DNA of 64,000 bases from Negativicoccus massiliensis. GTDB lineage: Bacteria; Bacillota; Negativicutes; Veillonellales; Negativicoccaceae. The stretch spans positions 1 through 64,000 of the forward strand of contig LT700188.1 in the NCBI GenBank assembly GCA_900155405.1, written 5' to 3'. The notes beneath the pieces are model-generated. The model had not been told where the DNA came from. It searched no databases and saw nothing but the letters and a program-made list of their open reading frames with translations. The position numbers and the translations under genes are program-made. Of this stretch, positions 37,156 to 46,885 are shown in pieces (positions within the stretch are counted from its first letter, which is position 1; each line of letters begins with the position of its first letter).

Positions 37156-40100
37156 ATGCGTATGCAAAAACAGAAAAAACAAATACTCAAGCGGCTAATA
37201 TTGGGTGCGTTGTCGGGATATCTGCTAGGTTGGGGTGGGGCAGGAGTAGTTGCGAACGAAGCGGTAATAGTGAATATACAGGCACCGAATCAGGACGGCA
37301 TATCGGTCAATCAATACAGCGGTTTTACAGTCGGCGAACAGGGAATGGTACTGAATAACGCTACGGAACAGACCGACACGCAGTTGGCAGGCCAAATTGA
37401 AGCGAATCCGAATTTAACCGATGCTGCTGAACTGATAGTGAATGAAGTTATGGGAAAAACTCGTTCAGCATTGTACGGAGCTGTTGAAGTAGCAGGGACG
37501 CGTGCAGATATCATCATTGCTAATCCGAACGGTATTGACGTAAACGGAGCCCGGTTTATCAATGCCGGTGAAGTATCATTGTGGGCGGGACGCCCGAACT
37601 ATGTAGAGGGGAAACTGCAAAGAGGGCAGGTTCATGCGAGTGGAGATATTGCCATTTATAAGAAAGGACTGCAAATAGAGCCAGGGAAATTGGCATTGGT
37701 CGCGAACCGTATCACTGTGGATGGTGACGTGCGAGCAAAAGATATATACGTAGTAACAGGGGAGGGGGAACTTTCGCTTGGCAAACAGCGACAAACCTTT
37801 TCTGACAAGCCGGGTACAAGCCGCAAGGTGGTTGACGTATCCGCTTATGGCGGCATGTATGCCGATACGATTTATATTGAAACGGAATCACTCGGTACCG
37901 GAATTCATAGTGATGGCACTTTGCAAGGGGCGGAGCAAGTGGTGTTACAAGCCAACGGCGATATTACTTTACGAGGGAAAACGGTATCGAAAGATTTACA
38001 AATCAACGCAGCAAAAGAAGTGGAACTTGCGCCGGACACACAGGTATCAGTGCATACCCAACAAAAGCATCAGGCGATACCCGAGCCGATAATAGAATCG
38101 GAGGAAGCCGAAAGTGAAACTGTTATAGAGGAACAGGATTCTCTTCCTGCACAAGAAATTCGCATTGCAAAAGCAACGAACGGTGCTGTCGTTATGGACG
38201 TGCTCGCACCTGATTCGCAAGGTGTGTCCATCAATCGCTTAGCAGATTTTACCGTAGATAAGTCGGGGTTGGTACTGAACAACACATTAACTGAAACTGC
38301 CACCATTACTGCAGGAACGATTCAACGTAATCGTAATTACGGAAAGCATGTGGCTCAACTTATTGTGGCGGAAGTAACAGGAAAAGACGAAAGTACATTG
38401 CAGGGCAATTTGGAAATAGCCGGTGCGAGAGCGTCATTTCTTCTCGCCAATCCGAACGGTATTACTCTTGACGGCGCGCAATTGACAAATATGGATTATG
38501 CCTCTTTGGTAACGGGCGCGCTACCGCATGATATCTCCTATGCGAAGGAACTCTATATTCGGCCGCAAGGAACACTGGCAGTTGTCGGCAACGGCCTATA
38601 CGGAAATGGTGTCCAGTATACTAACTTGGTTGGCAATGAAATGAAGATTTGGTCGAGCGTCAATGGAGATATTGGCGGACTTAATATGACTGGCTGGGGT
38701 CAACCGGCAACAATTACTGTTATGCAGGCACGACCGACAGGGTTGCCCAATCCCACGCCGCCCGAGTCCGAGGTAACACCGACACCGTCGCCTGTGCCTC
38801 TACCAGCGCATACCGTTCGTATCGAAACTGCTGCCAATGGAGCGCAAGTCATGGATATCCTTGCACCGGATCAATACGGTGTATCGCTGAATCAATTAGA
38901 ACGTTTTAATGTATTGCGCAGTGGCTTAGTGTTGAACAATTCATTGGGAACAGTGACTACTGAAGTGGCCGGCACAATTCACAAGAACAGCAACTTTGCC
39001 GATCGGACCGCAGGTTTGATTGTGGGTGAAGTGACAGGAGATCGGCGCAGCCTTATCAACGGCACGTTGGAAGTAGGCGGAGATAAAGCAAGCGTCCTTA
39101 TTGCCAACCCGAACGGCATTACGTTGGACGGAGCAAAGGTATTGCATTCCGATCGTGTGACGTTTCATGCAGGCACTATACAATGGCAAGACGGCCAGCC
39201 GCAACTCAGCAGTCGCAATCAGACCATCGATATCGCATCGCTGGACACTCGTCATATCGGCCAGACAAATATCATAGGAGGTATTTTACGTGTACAGGGA
39301 AGCGTGCAGGGAGAGAATCTGAACTTCTTTACCGGCGCAGGTACCGTCAATGCTGCCGGTGGCAAAATAAGCGCCGCTGCAACGGCAAATAAGGAGCAAA
39401 CACTATCGACTGTCACGTCGGCAGGACATATTCAGGCGCAGGGGATCACTTGGCAGTCCGCCGACGCTGACGCATCGTTGCTGCTTGAAGGAAATCTGCA
39501 AGCGGCTCGTACTTTGCGCATCCGCTTGCAAGGAGATATCGAACAGAACGGTGTTATTAACGGATTGGGACTTACTGAAATCAGCACCGATCGAAATGCG
39601 CTGAATCGAGGTGCAATTAAAGGAGGACGCGTTCTTCTTACCGCGACCGACCTGATTAACGAAGGCGGTATACTGGGTGGGACGCTTGATCTTCGCGCTA
39701 AGCGTTTAGAAAATGCAGCCGGCGAAAAGAAAGTGAATCCGAAAATCGCGGAATGGGACGAAAAAATCAAGGCAAAAGAGCGGGAAATTGCCGAATTAAA
39801 TAAGGAATTAGACTATTTTAACCGCAATAATCGGGACGAAGCGGAGGATTACGAGCAAGAACGAGACAATGCAGAAGAAGAATTGGCCACTTTGCGTACA
39901 GAGCAGGCGGCGTTTGCACCGTACGTATACAGTGGGCGTGTCGGTGGCGTTATTTACGGCGTAGGAGGCGTACGGATTCGTAGCCAGTACCTGTACAATC
40001 GGGAACGAGCCGTTATTGCGGGTGACGGCAATGTGCATTTGGAGGGTATAGATACAAAATCGGAACAAGAACCCTCGTACGCCGAACTCATTCACAACAA

Positions 40101-43100
40101 CGGTGGCGATATTCGCAGTGCTGGCGATCTATACATAGCGGCACGGAAAATAAAAAATACCAATGCGGATCTGCAACTTCGCACAGTGGAAGGAAAATGG
40201 GAAAAAGACCCCGACAGGATTGAAATCGAAGCGGAAGGAACCGAATACAATCACCTGATCGCAACGAAAAATAAATTTAGAAATTTGAATGGACGCCACT
40301 CTTATGACTACTTTCCGCATCCGGATAAATACGGAAAATATGTAGCAGTCAACGATGTTACTATCAGCGATTATTTCAGCGATGAACCGGATGAAAAGGA
40401 TTTCGACATTGAAGAAGAGTGGGATGCCGAATATAATGACTGGCGGTCTGCTCAAAACGAAATGAATGGGTTGCTGAGGGAACTGGGAATACCTCTTGCG
40501 CATGTGAAAGAGCAAAGTGAAACGGAACTCAAACAGCAGATCGCAGATAAAATTAAAGAAAAGTTTGGCAAGACATTGGATGAATACAATGCCATGGTTC
40601 GCGAATACAATACACTGGAAACCTTCCGCACTTACTGGGAAATCCATTCCGCGCAAAAGAATATTCACACGGAACTGGTGTCCGCGAGTCCCGGCAGCGT
40701 CATTGCCGACCGGAACATACGCTTATTCGGTGAACTCACCAATCAGGATAGCCGGATAATTGCGGGGGAGCAAATCCGAATCGATGGCACATGGAAAAAC
40801 ATCGCTGCAGCAGTAGAAAAGAAACGGCTGCATAAAGGAGAAATCAGCCATAGCTCACCGGAACAACATTGGCATCACTTTCACAATAAAACCGAACGTC
40901 GCTGGACTCTGTACCAGCCATATCAGGAACCGGACGAAACCGTGGCATATTATTTGCCGACCGTGACTTACTATACTTCGGCTGCGACGGGAAGTGGAGC
41001 ATTGGCATTGACACCGTCACAGAAAAACGGTGGGAAAGAGGGAAGCTATCGGCTAGAAGAAGAAACGCATTGGCGCAATGGGAAAAAGGAAAATGACGTG
41101 GTCATTACCCTTCATAAGGAAAATGACATACAGGAAAAAACCGCTTCATCACTTATTTCCGCCAAAGAAATCATCGCGCAAAGTAACACTGGCAGCTATA
41201 ACGAAGGAACAGTTCTCGCGCATGCTATAGCGTTGCAGGGAAGTGACCTTAATAACCGTGGCCGTATCGAAGCCGATGACGTGACACTGAAATTGGAAGA
41301 CGCCTTCACCCATACTGGAGATTTGATCGTGGCAAAGAAACTCGCGGCTGAGGCGGGAACGATCCGAATGACGGCACCGGACATCTTGGCACAGGAGCCG
41401 AGTCATCACGATTACGCTCGGCGCGGCGTTGTTGTCACAGAAAAAGACGGTCTGCTATATTTGCATGCTGATCGCAACGTCTATATCCAAAACCGGCAAA
41501 TCTCCCATAGCGGGCCCAACGGCACGCTTGTCATCGACGCAGGCGGAGATATCCTATTGGACGCACAAACCTATGAATACACTGTCGGTACTACCCAAAC
41601 GGCAGATAACGTTCGGCATATCACCACTGAAAGCGGCAGCATCGTCGAAGCGGAAGGCGACATCACCCTGCAGGCGGAAGGCGACATCAAAATCAAAGCG
41701 GGAGCCGTTCGCAGCGCCCAAGGTAGCCTACGGCTGCTCGCTGATCAGGATATTGAAATTACCACTGGCCATACCCGCATGGACTCGTCTTACTATTGGC
41801 GTCACCGAAACGGCGGCATCGGTAGCAAACGCGGACATTTCAACCAACAGGAAACGGGCCAGATTAAAGACCCGATTTCCACTGAGCTGTTGGGTAACAA
41901 CATTCTTCTTGCTGCAAAACGGGATATCAGTTTGCTCTCGTCCAATAGTATTGACCGAGGAAATACACGTTTCAAAGCGGGACGAGATATTACCTCGGCC
42001 GTTGACACTGCATTGCAAAAGACCGAATATACCAAAACCTTTGAAGGAAGTGGGATCAGCTTCGGCAAAGGCTTATTCGGTATACGGATAGGGAAATGGA
42101 GCGAAGTCCATAACAGCAGCGAAACAGAAGAAACGCCCGTACCCACTCGTATTACCTCCGTCGGTGGCACTGTTGACCTCGACGCGGAAGGGAAAGTACA
42201 TGCCACTGCTACATACATATACGGCAAAGATGGAGTCACCATCAGCGGCGCGTCAGTTGCTCTTGACGGAGCTTATGCAAAACGCACCTATAGTCAAACC
42301 GACGCGTATTCTTTCAAAGGCTTGCAAATTGGTTTGGGCGGAACAACCGTCAGCTATCTCAACAATGCCTATGTATTTGGCCAAAACGCACTCCGCGCCC
42401 GGGATAATCGGCTGAAGATCCTCGAAGGAGTCGAAACCAAAAGCGAATTCGACAAAGCATGGAGCGACTACTTCGATAACACAACGAGTAATAATAAAAT
42501 AACGCTATCTGTTGCGCTCGTTTCCGACAAGACGAAACAAACCTATGACAACGTTGTCGTCCGATCCGTAGGCGGCAGCGTCGCAAGCGAAGGCGACATC
42601 GTCATTCGTGCCAAAGACATCCAAAACGGCGAAATCAAACTTATCGGCCAAACCCTGAGCGGAAAGGACATCCGGTTGGAAACCTATCATCTGGATATGG
42701 CCTCGGGAGATAACCACAGCACCACCGAAACAGGCAGTCACGACAGCCATGCGGAAATAGGCGCGGACTTCGGTAAGGCTGGCTATATCGCGCCTAAAAT
42801 CGGCTATGCGGCAAGCCAGAATGAAACCGAAGAAACGGAAACCTATTATACCCCGACACGAATCAACGGGGATAAAATAAGCATCACTGCCGGAGGAAAT
42901 ATGAATATACAGGGAAGTACCCTGCTCGGAGAACAGGTTGACATCGCCGTCGGAGGAGACCTTACCATTACCTCCGACAGTGCAAGCTACACCTACCGCA
43001 GCAAAAATGCCGCCATCGGTATGAACGTCGGTTTAAAAAGTGGGCAAGGCGGCATCGATGGCAGTCATGCCAATGCCAACAAAGGAAAAGTGGACTATCG

Positions 43101-44574
43101 GTTGAACACCGTCCGGGAACAGGCGGGAATCTTTGCAGGAGCCGGCGGGATAAACATCACCGTCGGTGGAAAAACTACCCTTACGGGCGCACTCATCGAC
43201 AGTAAAGCGGACAAAACCAAGAACAATATCACGACGAACGAACTCGAACTGAAGAACCTCACGAACAAAGAAATACTGAACAGCACAGGCGCAGGCATCG
43301 ACTGGAGCGATGGGGACGGCACGGCGCAAAACGAACAAGGACTCACCCCGCACATCCCGATCGCAAGCAACGGCAGCCGCACAAGCACCACCTATGCGGC
43401 CATCGTCGACGGAAAACTCCACATCACGGGAGACAAAGACTTTAACACAGATGATGTAAACCGAAACACGCAAGATACACTTAATGCCCTGGAGAATACA
43501 CTTGACCTGCAAGCGATCGAAGAAAAGAAACGCCTGAGTGAACTCTTTGCAAAACATGCCAACGAAGCAGTACATAAGATCAGCGACAAGAATCACTGGC
43601 AAGACGGCAGTGCGGAGAAAGTACTGCTCCACGCCGTCGTGGGCGGCATCACGGCAAAAATCGGCGGAGATAACTACGCGGCGGGAGCCTGGAGCGGCGC
43701 AGTGAACGAAGTCATTAACGGCGAGATCGCGAAATACGAAGCCACCCACGGCAAGATCGACCCCGCCCTGCATCAGTGGCTCAGCGCCACCGTAGGTGTC
43801 ATCGTCGCCCACGCCACAGGACAGACACTTCAAACAGGAGCCGCCGAAGCGGTGTATGGAACGAAGTGGAATCTGCAGTACAAAGATCTGACAGAGGAAA
43901 GTAAATTGGTGCGACAAGCTCTTTTTGAAGAAATCGCCGCTTTATATGCTAACGAGTCGGGAAAAGATAATACATTGTCTTTTGAGGACTTAGATTTAGT
44001 TGAAAAAGGCATGTATTTCGCGGTTAAGGGTATTCAATCTATACCGCTTGGTGAAGGGGTATTCAGTGCCGTGTATATTTTGAAAGGACAAACAAACGGG
44101 TTTTCAGAAAATGATATTGAAGCAACTATACATATTCCCTACGAGAAAAACGGAGTAAAAAAGAATTTGGATTTTATTACTTTTAGTAATAAATCTTTAA
44201 TTTACCAAGATTTACAGAAATACGCGCCGAAGTTTTTGAAGGAAAATTTAAGCAATATAAGGCTTACAAAGAAACAAGTTACGGAAAATTTAACGCAAAA
44301 AAGTGGTGGAATATTTATCAATGATACCAAAGATCATAAGTATGCAATTAACGGAGCGCAAGTGATTGTAACTAGTCAAATTGTAGAGCGTAACGGCCAA
44401 CAAAAATATTCATTTCTGATCACTTTTATGGATTTGATAGACTACAATAAAAACGTAGATGGAATGAATAAGGTAGGAGCTGCCTTAGGTGTGGAACCGA
44501 TTGCTTGGAAAGTATCTATTCCGATTGAAATGACAAAAGAGGAATTGGAATCTGCTGGAACATTGAGACCGTAG
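37156..44574 (+). CDS. Filamentous haemagglutinin / CdiA-like TPS exoprotein with three TPS domains
   Basis: 2472 residues from the ATG at 37156 (AGGAGG 6 nt upstream). Signal peptide to about residue 33. Three TPS-type domains each contain NPNG (residues 123, 432 and 651): about 34-200, 338-500 and 556-720, joined by an acidic and a Pro/Thr-rich linker. A coiled coil (about 859-918) follows, then a region rich in Tyr/His/Asp and long haemagglutinin repeats. A pre-toxin segment (HAVVGGITAKIGGDNYAAG) ends near YGTKWN at 2234. The last about 230 residues are AT-rich in DNA and probably a swappable toxin. No VENN motif. Confidence 0.9.
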   Translation: MRMQKQKKQILKRLILGALSGYLLGWGGAGVVANEAVIVNIQAPNQDGISVNQYSGFTVGEQGMVLNNATEQTDTQLAGQIEANPNLTDAAELIVNEVMGKTRSALYGAVEVAGTRADIIIANPNGIDVNGARFINAGEVSLWAGRPNYVEGKLQRGQVHASGDIAIYKKGLQIEPGKLALVANRITVDGDVRAKDIYVVTGEGELSLGKQRQTFSDKPGTSRKVVDVSAYGGMYADTIYIETESLGTGIHSDGTLQGAEQVVLQANGDITLRGKTVSKDLQINAAKEVELAPDTQVSVHTQQKHQAIPEPIIESEEAESETVIEEQDSLPAQEIRIAKATNGAVVMDVLAPDSQGVSINRLADFTVDKSGLVLNNTLTETATITAGTIQRNRNYGKHVAQLIVAEVTGKDESTLQGNLEIAGARASFLLANPNGITLDGAQLTNMDYASLVTGALPHDISYAKELYIRPQGTLAVVGNGLYGNGVQYTNLVGNEMKIWSSVNGDIGGLNMTGWGQPATITVMQARPTGLPNPTPPESEVTPTPSPVPLPAHTVRIETAANGAQVMDILAPDQYGVSLNQLERFNVLRSGLVLNNSLGTVTTEVAGTIHKNSNFADRTAGLIVGEVTGDRRSLINGTLEVGGDKASVLIANPNGITLDGAKVLHSDRVTFHAGTIQWQDGQPQLSSRNQTIDIASLDTRHIGQTNIIGGILRVQGSVQGENLNFFTGAGTVNAAGGKISAAATANKEQTLSTVTSAGHIQAQGITWQSADADASLLLEGNLQAARTLRIRLQGDIEQNGVINGLGLTEISTDRNALNRGAIKGGRVLLTATDLINEGGILGGTLDLRAKRLENAAGEKKVNPKIAEWDEKIKAKEREIAELNKELDYFNRNNRDEAEDYEQERDNAEEELATLRTEQAAFAPYVYSGRVGGVIYGVGGVRIRSQYLYNRERAVIAGDGNVHLEGIDTKSEQEPSYAELIHNNGGDIRSAGDLYIAARKIKNTNADLQLRTVEGKWEKDPDRIEIEAEGTEYNHLIATKNKFRNLNGRHSYDYFPHPDKYGKYVAVNDVTISDYFSDEPDEKDFDIEEEWDAEYNDWRSAQNEMNGLLRELGIPLAHVKEQSETELKQQIADKIKEKFGKTLDEYNAMVREYNTLETFRTYWEIHSAQKNIHTELVSASPGSVIADRNIRLFGELTNQDSRIIAGEQIRIDGTWKNIAAAVEKKRLHKGEISHSSPEQHWHHFHNKTERRWTLYQPYQEPDETVAYYLPTVTYYTSAATGSGALALTPSQKNGGKEGSYRLEEETHWRNGKKENDVVITLHKENDIQEKTASSLISAKEIIAQSNTGSYNEGTVLAHAIALQGSDLNNRGRIEADDVTLKLEDAFTHTGDLIVAKKLAAEAGTIRMTAPDILAQEPSHHDYARRGVVVTEKDGLLYLHADRNVYIQNRQISHSGPNGTLVIDAGGDILLDAQTYEYTVGTTQTADNVRHITTESGSIVEAEGDITLQAEGDIKIKAGAVRSAQGSLRLLADQDIEITTGHTRMDSSYYWRHRNGGIGSKRGHFNQQETGQIKDPISTELLGNNILLAAKRDISLLSSNSIDRGNTRFKAGRDITSAVDTALQKTEYTKTFEGSGISFGKGLFGIRIGKWSEVHNSSETEETPVPTRITSVGGTVDLDAEGKVHATATYIYGKDGVTISGASVALDGAYAKRTYSQTDAYSFKGLQIGLGGTTVSYLNNAYVFGQNALRARDNRLKILEGVETKSEFDKAWSDYFDNTTSNNKITLSVALVSDKTKQTYDNVVVRSVGGSVASEGDIVIRAKDIQNGEIKLIGQTLSGKDIRLETYHLDMASGDNHSTTETGSHDSHAEIGADFGKAGYIAPKIGYAASQNETEETETYYTPTRINGDKISITAGGNMNIQGSTLLGEQVDIAVGGDLTITSDSASYTYRSKNAAIGMNVGLKSGQGGIDGSHANANKGKVDYRLNTVREQAGIFAGAGGINITVGGKTTLTGALIDSKADKTKNNITTNELELKNLTNKEILNSTGAGIDWSDGDGTAQNEQGLTPHIPIASNGSRTSTTYAAIVDGKLHITGDKDFNTDDVNRNTQDTLNALENTLDLQAIEEKKRLSELFAKHANEAVHKISDKNHWQDGSAEKVLLHAVVGGITAKIGGDNYAAGAWSGAVNEVINGEIAKYEATHGKIDPALHQWLSATVGVIVAHATGQTLQTGAAEAVYGTKWNLQYKDLTEESKLVRQALFEEIAALYANESGKDNTLSFEDLDLVEKGMYFAVKGIQSIPLGEGVFSAVYILKGQTNGFSENDIEATIHIPYEKNGVKKNLDFITFSNKSLIYQDLQKYAPKFLKENLSNIRLTKKQVTENLTQKSGGIFINDTKDHKYAINGAQVIVTSQIVERNGQQKYSFLITFMDLIDYNKNVDGMNKVGAALGVEPIAWKVSIPIEMTKEELESAGTLRP

Positions 44575-44583
44575 GATTTGATT

Positions 44584-45138
44584 ATGATTACGATGAATAG
44601 GGTTATACGAATATTGCTGATAGCGGTTTCATTTATGTTGATAATGTATGTGTCATCTTGGTTGAGCATACAAGCTCGGCATGGCGCGATGAGCAATGAA
44701 GAAAATTTCATAATTATGCTTGCAATAGGATTAGGGTGGTTAGTGGCATTTCACTTTTTGGCATTTTCCAAAACACGGGGAAATAGAAAATATCGGCTTT
44801 ATTCTTCTGTTTTTCTCTGGCTAATTATCATGATTGTGTATTGGGTAGCCATAACAATAGAGTCCTCATGGCTTTTATTTATGCACGGACTGGCAATAGT
44901 ATCGGTAATAATGTATTTATTTATTACTTCCGAATACGAACGTTTTTGGCAAATTCATGAATTAAGCAATTGGGAAGATGCATTTATCGCAAATTTATGT
45001 TTCTTTGGCTTCTTTTTATTAGTATCCGCATGGTGGGGCGGAATACTGGAGCCGTATTTAAAACGTTTTTTTGAGAAAAGGATATTAAAAAAGCAAAAAC
45101 AAAGAACTTTGACAGACGCTGATCGAGACAATCGTTGA
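44584..45138 (+). CDS. Polytopic membrane protein, candidate immunity protein
   Basis: 184 residues with about five hydrophobic helices and a basic C-terminal tail. It starts 10 nt after the exoprotein stop, the position of cdiI in contact-inhibition loci, and shares its low GC. Integral-membrane immunity proteins are known for CDI toxins that act at the inner membrane. No family recognised. Confidence 0.6.
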   Translation: MITMNRVIRILLIAVSFMLIMYVSSWLSIQARHGAMSNEENFIIMLAIGLGWLVAFHFLAFSKTRGNRKYRLYSSVFLWLIIMIVYWVAITIESSWLLFMHGLAIVSVIMYLFITSEYERFWQIHELSNWEDAFIANLCFFGFFLLVSAWWGGILEPYLKRFFEKRILKKQKQRTLTDADRDNR

Positions 45139-45188
45139 AACATGTATTATAACCTCGCGTGCTGACGAAGCTCATACCGATGCGTAAA

Positions 45189-45224
45189 TAAAAAGACCTT
45201 AGATTGATTTCTAAGGTCTTTTTT
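45189..45224 (+). terminator. Rho-independent terminator
   Basis: AAAAGACCTTAG / CTAAGGTCTTTTTT with a short loop, closing the exoprotein/immunity unit. Confidence 0.75.
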
Positions 45225-45263
45225 ATGCGCGCAAACTCCGCGGAAAATATAAATCGGCATGCG

Positions 45264-45593
45264 AATGTATTTATTTCCCCCCAAATTCCCCCCCATATTG
45301 TATGATGGGGTAAATAGCACTATCAAATAAGGATGTCGCCGGCGGCGCAAACGTTACGGCTTTTGCGCATGGCGATTTCCCCTTACGAAGTGAATAATAT
45401 TTTGAAAGAAGACTATCGAAAATATCACGGAACCGGCTTGGTTTCGAGGATAGGAGAGTGATCGGTATGAGATTACTTACTCGCAGTGTAATTAAGCGGA
45501 TATGCTTAGGCCTTATTGTCATACTCATGGGATTAGGCGTATGGAAATGCGTCCACATGTATCATGTAAAACAGTACAAATATAGCGGAACGA
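45264..45593 (+). repeat. Duplicated module, copy 1 (toxin-tail remnant plus gene start)
   Basis: Nearly identical and collinear to 63204-63533 (offset 17940). It contains a short frame at 45332-45460 ending KYHGTGLVSRIGE, which could be the last codons of a lost toxin gene, followed by the shared first about 43 codons of the membrane-anchored gene. Both copies diverge sharply after SGTII. Confidence 0.7.
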
Positions 45594-46462
45594 TTATTTC
45601 TGCGAATTCTACTATTGAAGAAGGAGAAGACGAAGATTGTTCTACGTTTACATTTATGAATCCAAACGATTTTAGAGACTATGTGCGGATAACAACGAAT
45701 GATAAAACTTTTGTATCGGCACCGTCATTAGGGAAAAACGGAACTTTATTTATAGCAACTAAAGACAGTGATAACAATTTGTACTTGACAAAGTATGATG
45801 CGGACTCGAAAAAAGACTCAATAAAAATAGGGAAAGCAGGTCGCGTCGGTTTATATAAAGCAGAAAGAGGACATTTAGTATGGCAAAAGTTAGAGGACAA
45901 GACCACACTTTTTCATTGGATAGATGAAAAAAAGCAAGTACAAACATCAAGTGTTAAAGATGAAATATCGAAAAGATTATTTGCAGGGGATCATTTTATT
46001 GGTTGGGTAAATGAAAAAAATGATGTGTTCTACACTTCCGGAGAAAAAATCCATATAGATGGGTTTGATGTAGGAGTCCTGAATGAGTCGCAATTTTTAG
46101 TCCCGCGAAAAGACGGCACCTATATTCTGGACAGAAAAGGACGAGTGGTTTCTAAATACAGTGATCATCCATATTGGGTATCGGCAGCGGGAGAAGATAT
46201 AAGTATTCTTTGCATGTATCCGAGGGGCTCCGGAGGGTATTACCCGTTTTTTGATGATGAATGGACAATAAAAGACTGGATTCGTACCGACTATCGACAA
46301 TGTTATGTTCCGTTTCTGTATAATCGAAAGTTGGACGATGTGGTTAACTTACCTGAAAAAATTGAAGGAAGATGGCAGGCTTATTTTCGTTATCAAGATA
46401 TTGAATACAACAGAGAGAATTTGGAAAAATTAAAAGAGTTAATCGAAAACGATAAAATGTGA
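45467..46462 (+). CDS. Membrane-anchored protein with mosaic ectodomain, copy 1
   Basis: 331 residues from the ATG at 45467 (AGGAGAG 8 nt upstream). One transmembrane anchor at about 12-31, then a beta-rich soluble part with repeated Trp/Tyr/Asp turns that might be a propeller. No family recognised. A paralogue at 63407 shares the first about 43 residues and the VN-KNDVFYTSGEKIHIDG block almost identically but differs between them. Placement after an exoprotein tail remnant suggests an orphan immunity-type gene. Confidence 0.6.
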   Translation: MRLLTRSVIKRICLGLIVILMGLGVWKCVHMYHVKQYKYSGTIISANSTIEEGEDEDCSTFTFMNPNDFRDYVRITTNDKTFVSAPSLGKNGTLFIATKDSDNNLYLTKYDADSKKDSIKIGKAGRVGLYKAERGHLVWQKLEDKTTLFHWIDEKKQVQTSSVKDEISKRLFAGDHFIGWVNEKNDVFYTSGEKIHIDGFDVGVLNESQFLVPRKDGTYILDRKGRVVSKYSDHPYWVSAAGEDISILCMYPRGSGGYYPFFDDEWTIKDWIRTDYRQCYVPFLYNRKLDDVVNLPEKIEGRWQAYFRYQDIEYNRENLEKLKELIENDKM

Positions 46463-46480
46463 AATGAGTAAACTGATATC

Positions 46481-46607
46481 CACCGCAAGAGGAAACATAA
46501 GCATACAGAGAAGCCCTTGCTCGGACAACAAACAGATCTCATCGTCAAAGCCGTACACAAAAGTAGCGATGTTAACGGCCGGGAAGAAGGTAGCATAAGC
46601 ATTGATG
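46481..46607 (+). pseudogene. Haemagglutinin-repeat fragment, copy A
   Basis: DNA resembling codons of the large exoprotein near 42895 (GNMNIQGSTLLGEQVDI): a GGAAACATAAGCATACAG start, then CTCGGACAACAA and a CATCGTCAAAG stretch. Frames are broken. Like copies B (50801) and C (55978) it directly precedes a terminator and an element right end. Confidence 0.6.
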
Positions 46608-46885
46608 AAAGGACCAGATTTACAAATCTGGTCTTTTTTTTAAGTTTCTTGTTGAATAGACAAATAGGAAAAATTTATCAAAAATGGTATCTATGAGATG
46701 GCTGATAAAGAAAAAAGTTATTGAGCCCAATTTTGAGCCCAATAACTTTATTAACTCTATAAATTTAGCAATAATAGGCCAAGTTTATCAAAGCAGAAAT
46801 TCAGACAAAACGCTTATTTATGGCTCTTTGTGGTAAATTAGTAAACTTAGAAAAAGTAACAAAAACCATGATTTAAAACTCCGGA
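46608..46885. repeat. Element right-end module, copy A (terminator, arm sites, att core)
   Basis: Contains the terminator stem ACCAGATTT/AAATCTGGT (46613-46632) with T8, the arm-site pair TGAGCCCAA (46722, 46734) and the att heptamer CTCCGGA (46879-46885). The matching module at 50932-51224 has the same order and runs into the tRNA 3' half. Here the core is instead joined to an ssb-like gene, suggesting integration at, or recombination with, a secondary site. Confidence 0.7.

Noticed and set aside
43033-43917. 294-codon minus-strand frame opposite the exoprotein
   Set aside because: Arises from the codon bias of the sense gene; no start signal or homology visible.
37156-44574. VENN-delimited CdiA toxin
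   Set aside because: No VENN or (E/Q)LYN motif near the C-terminus; the toxin boundary is proposed from composition and layout only.
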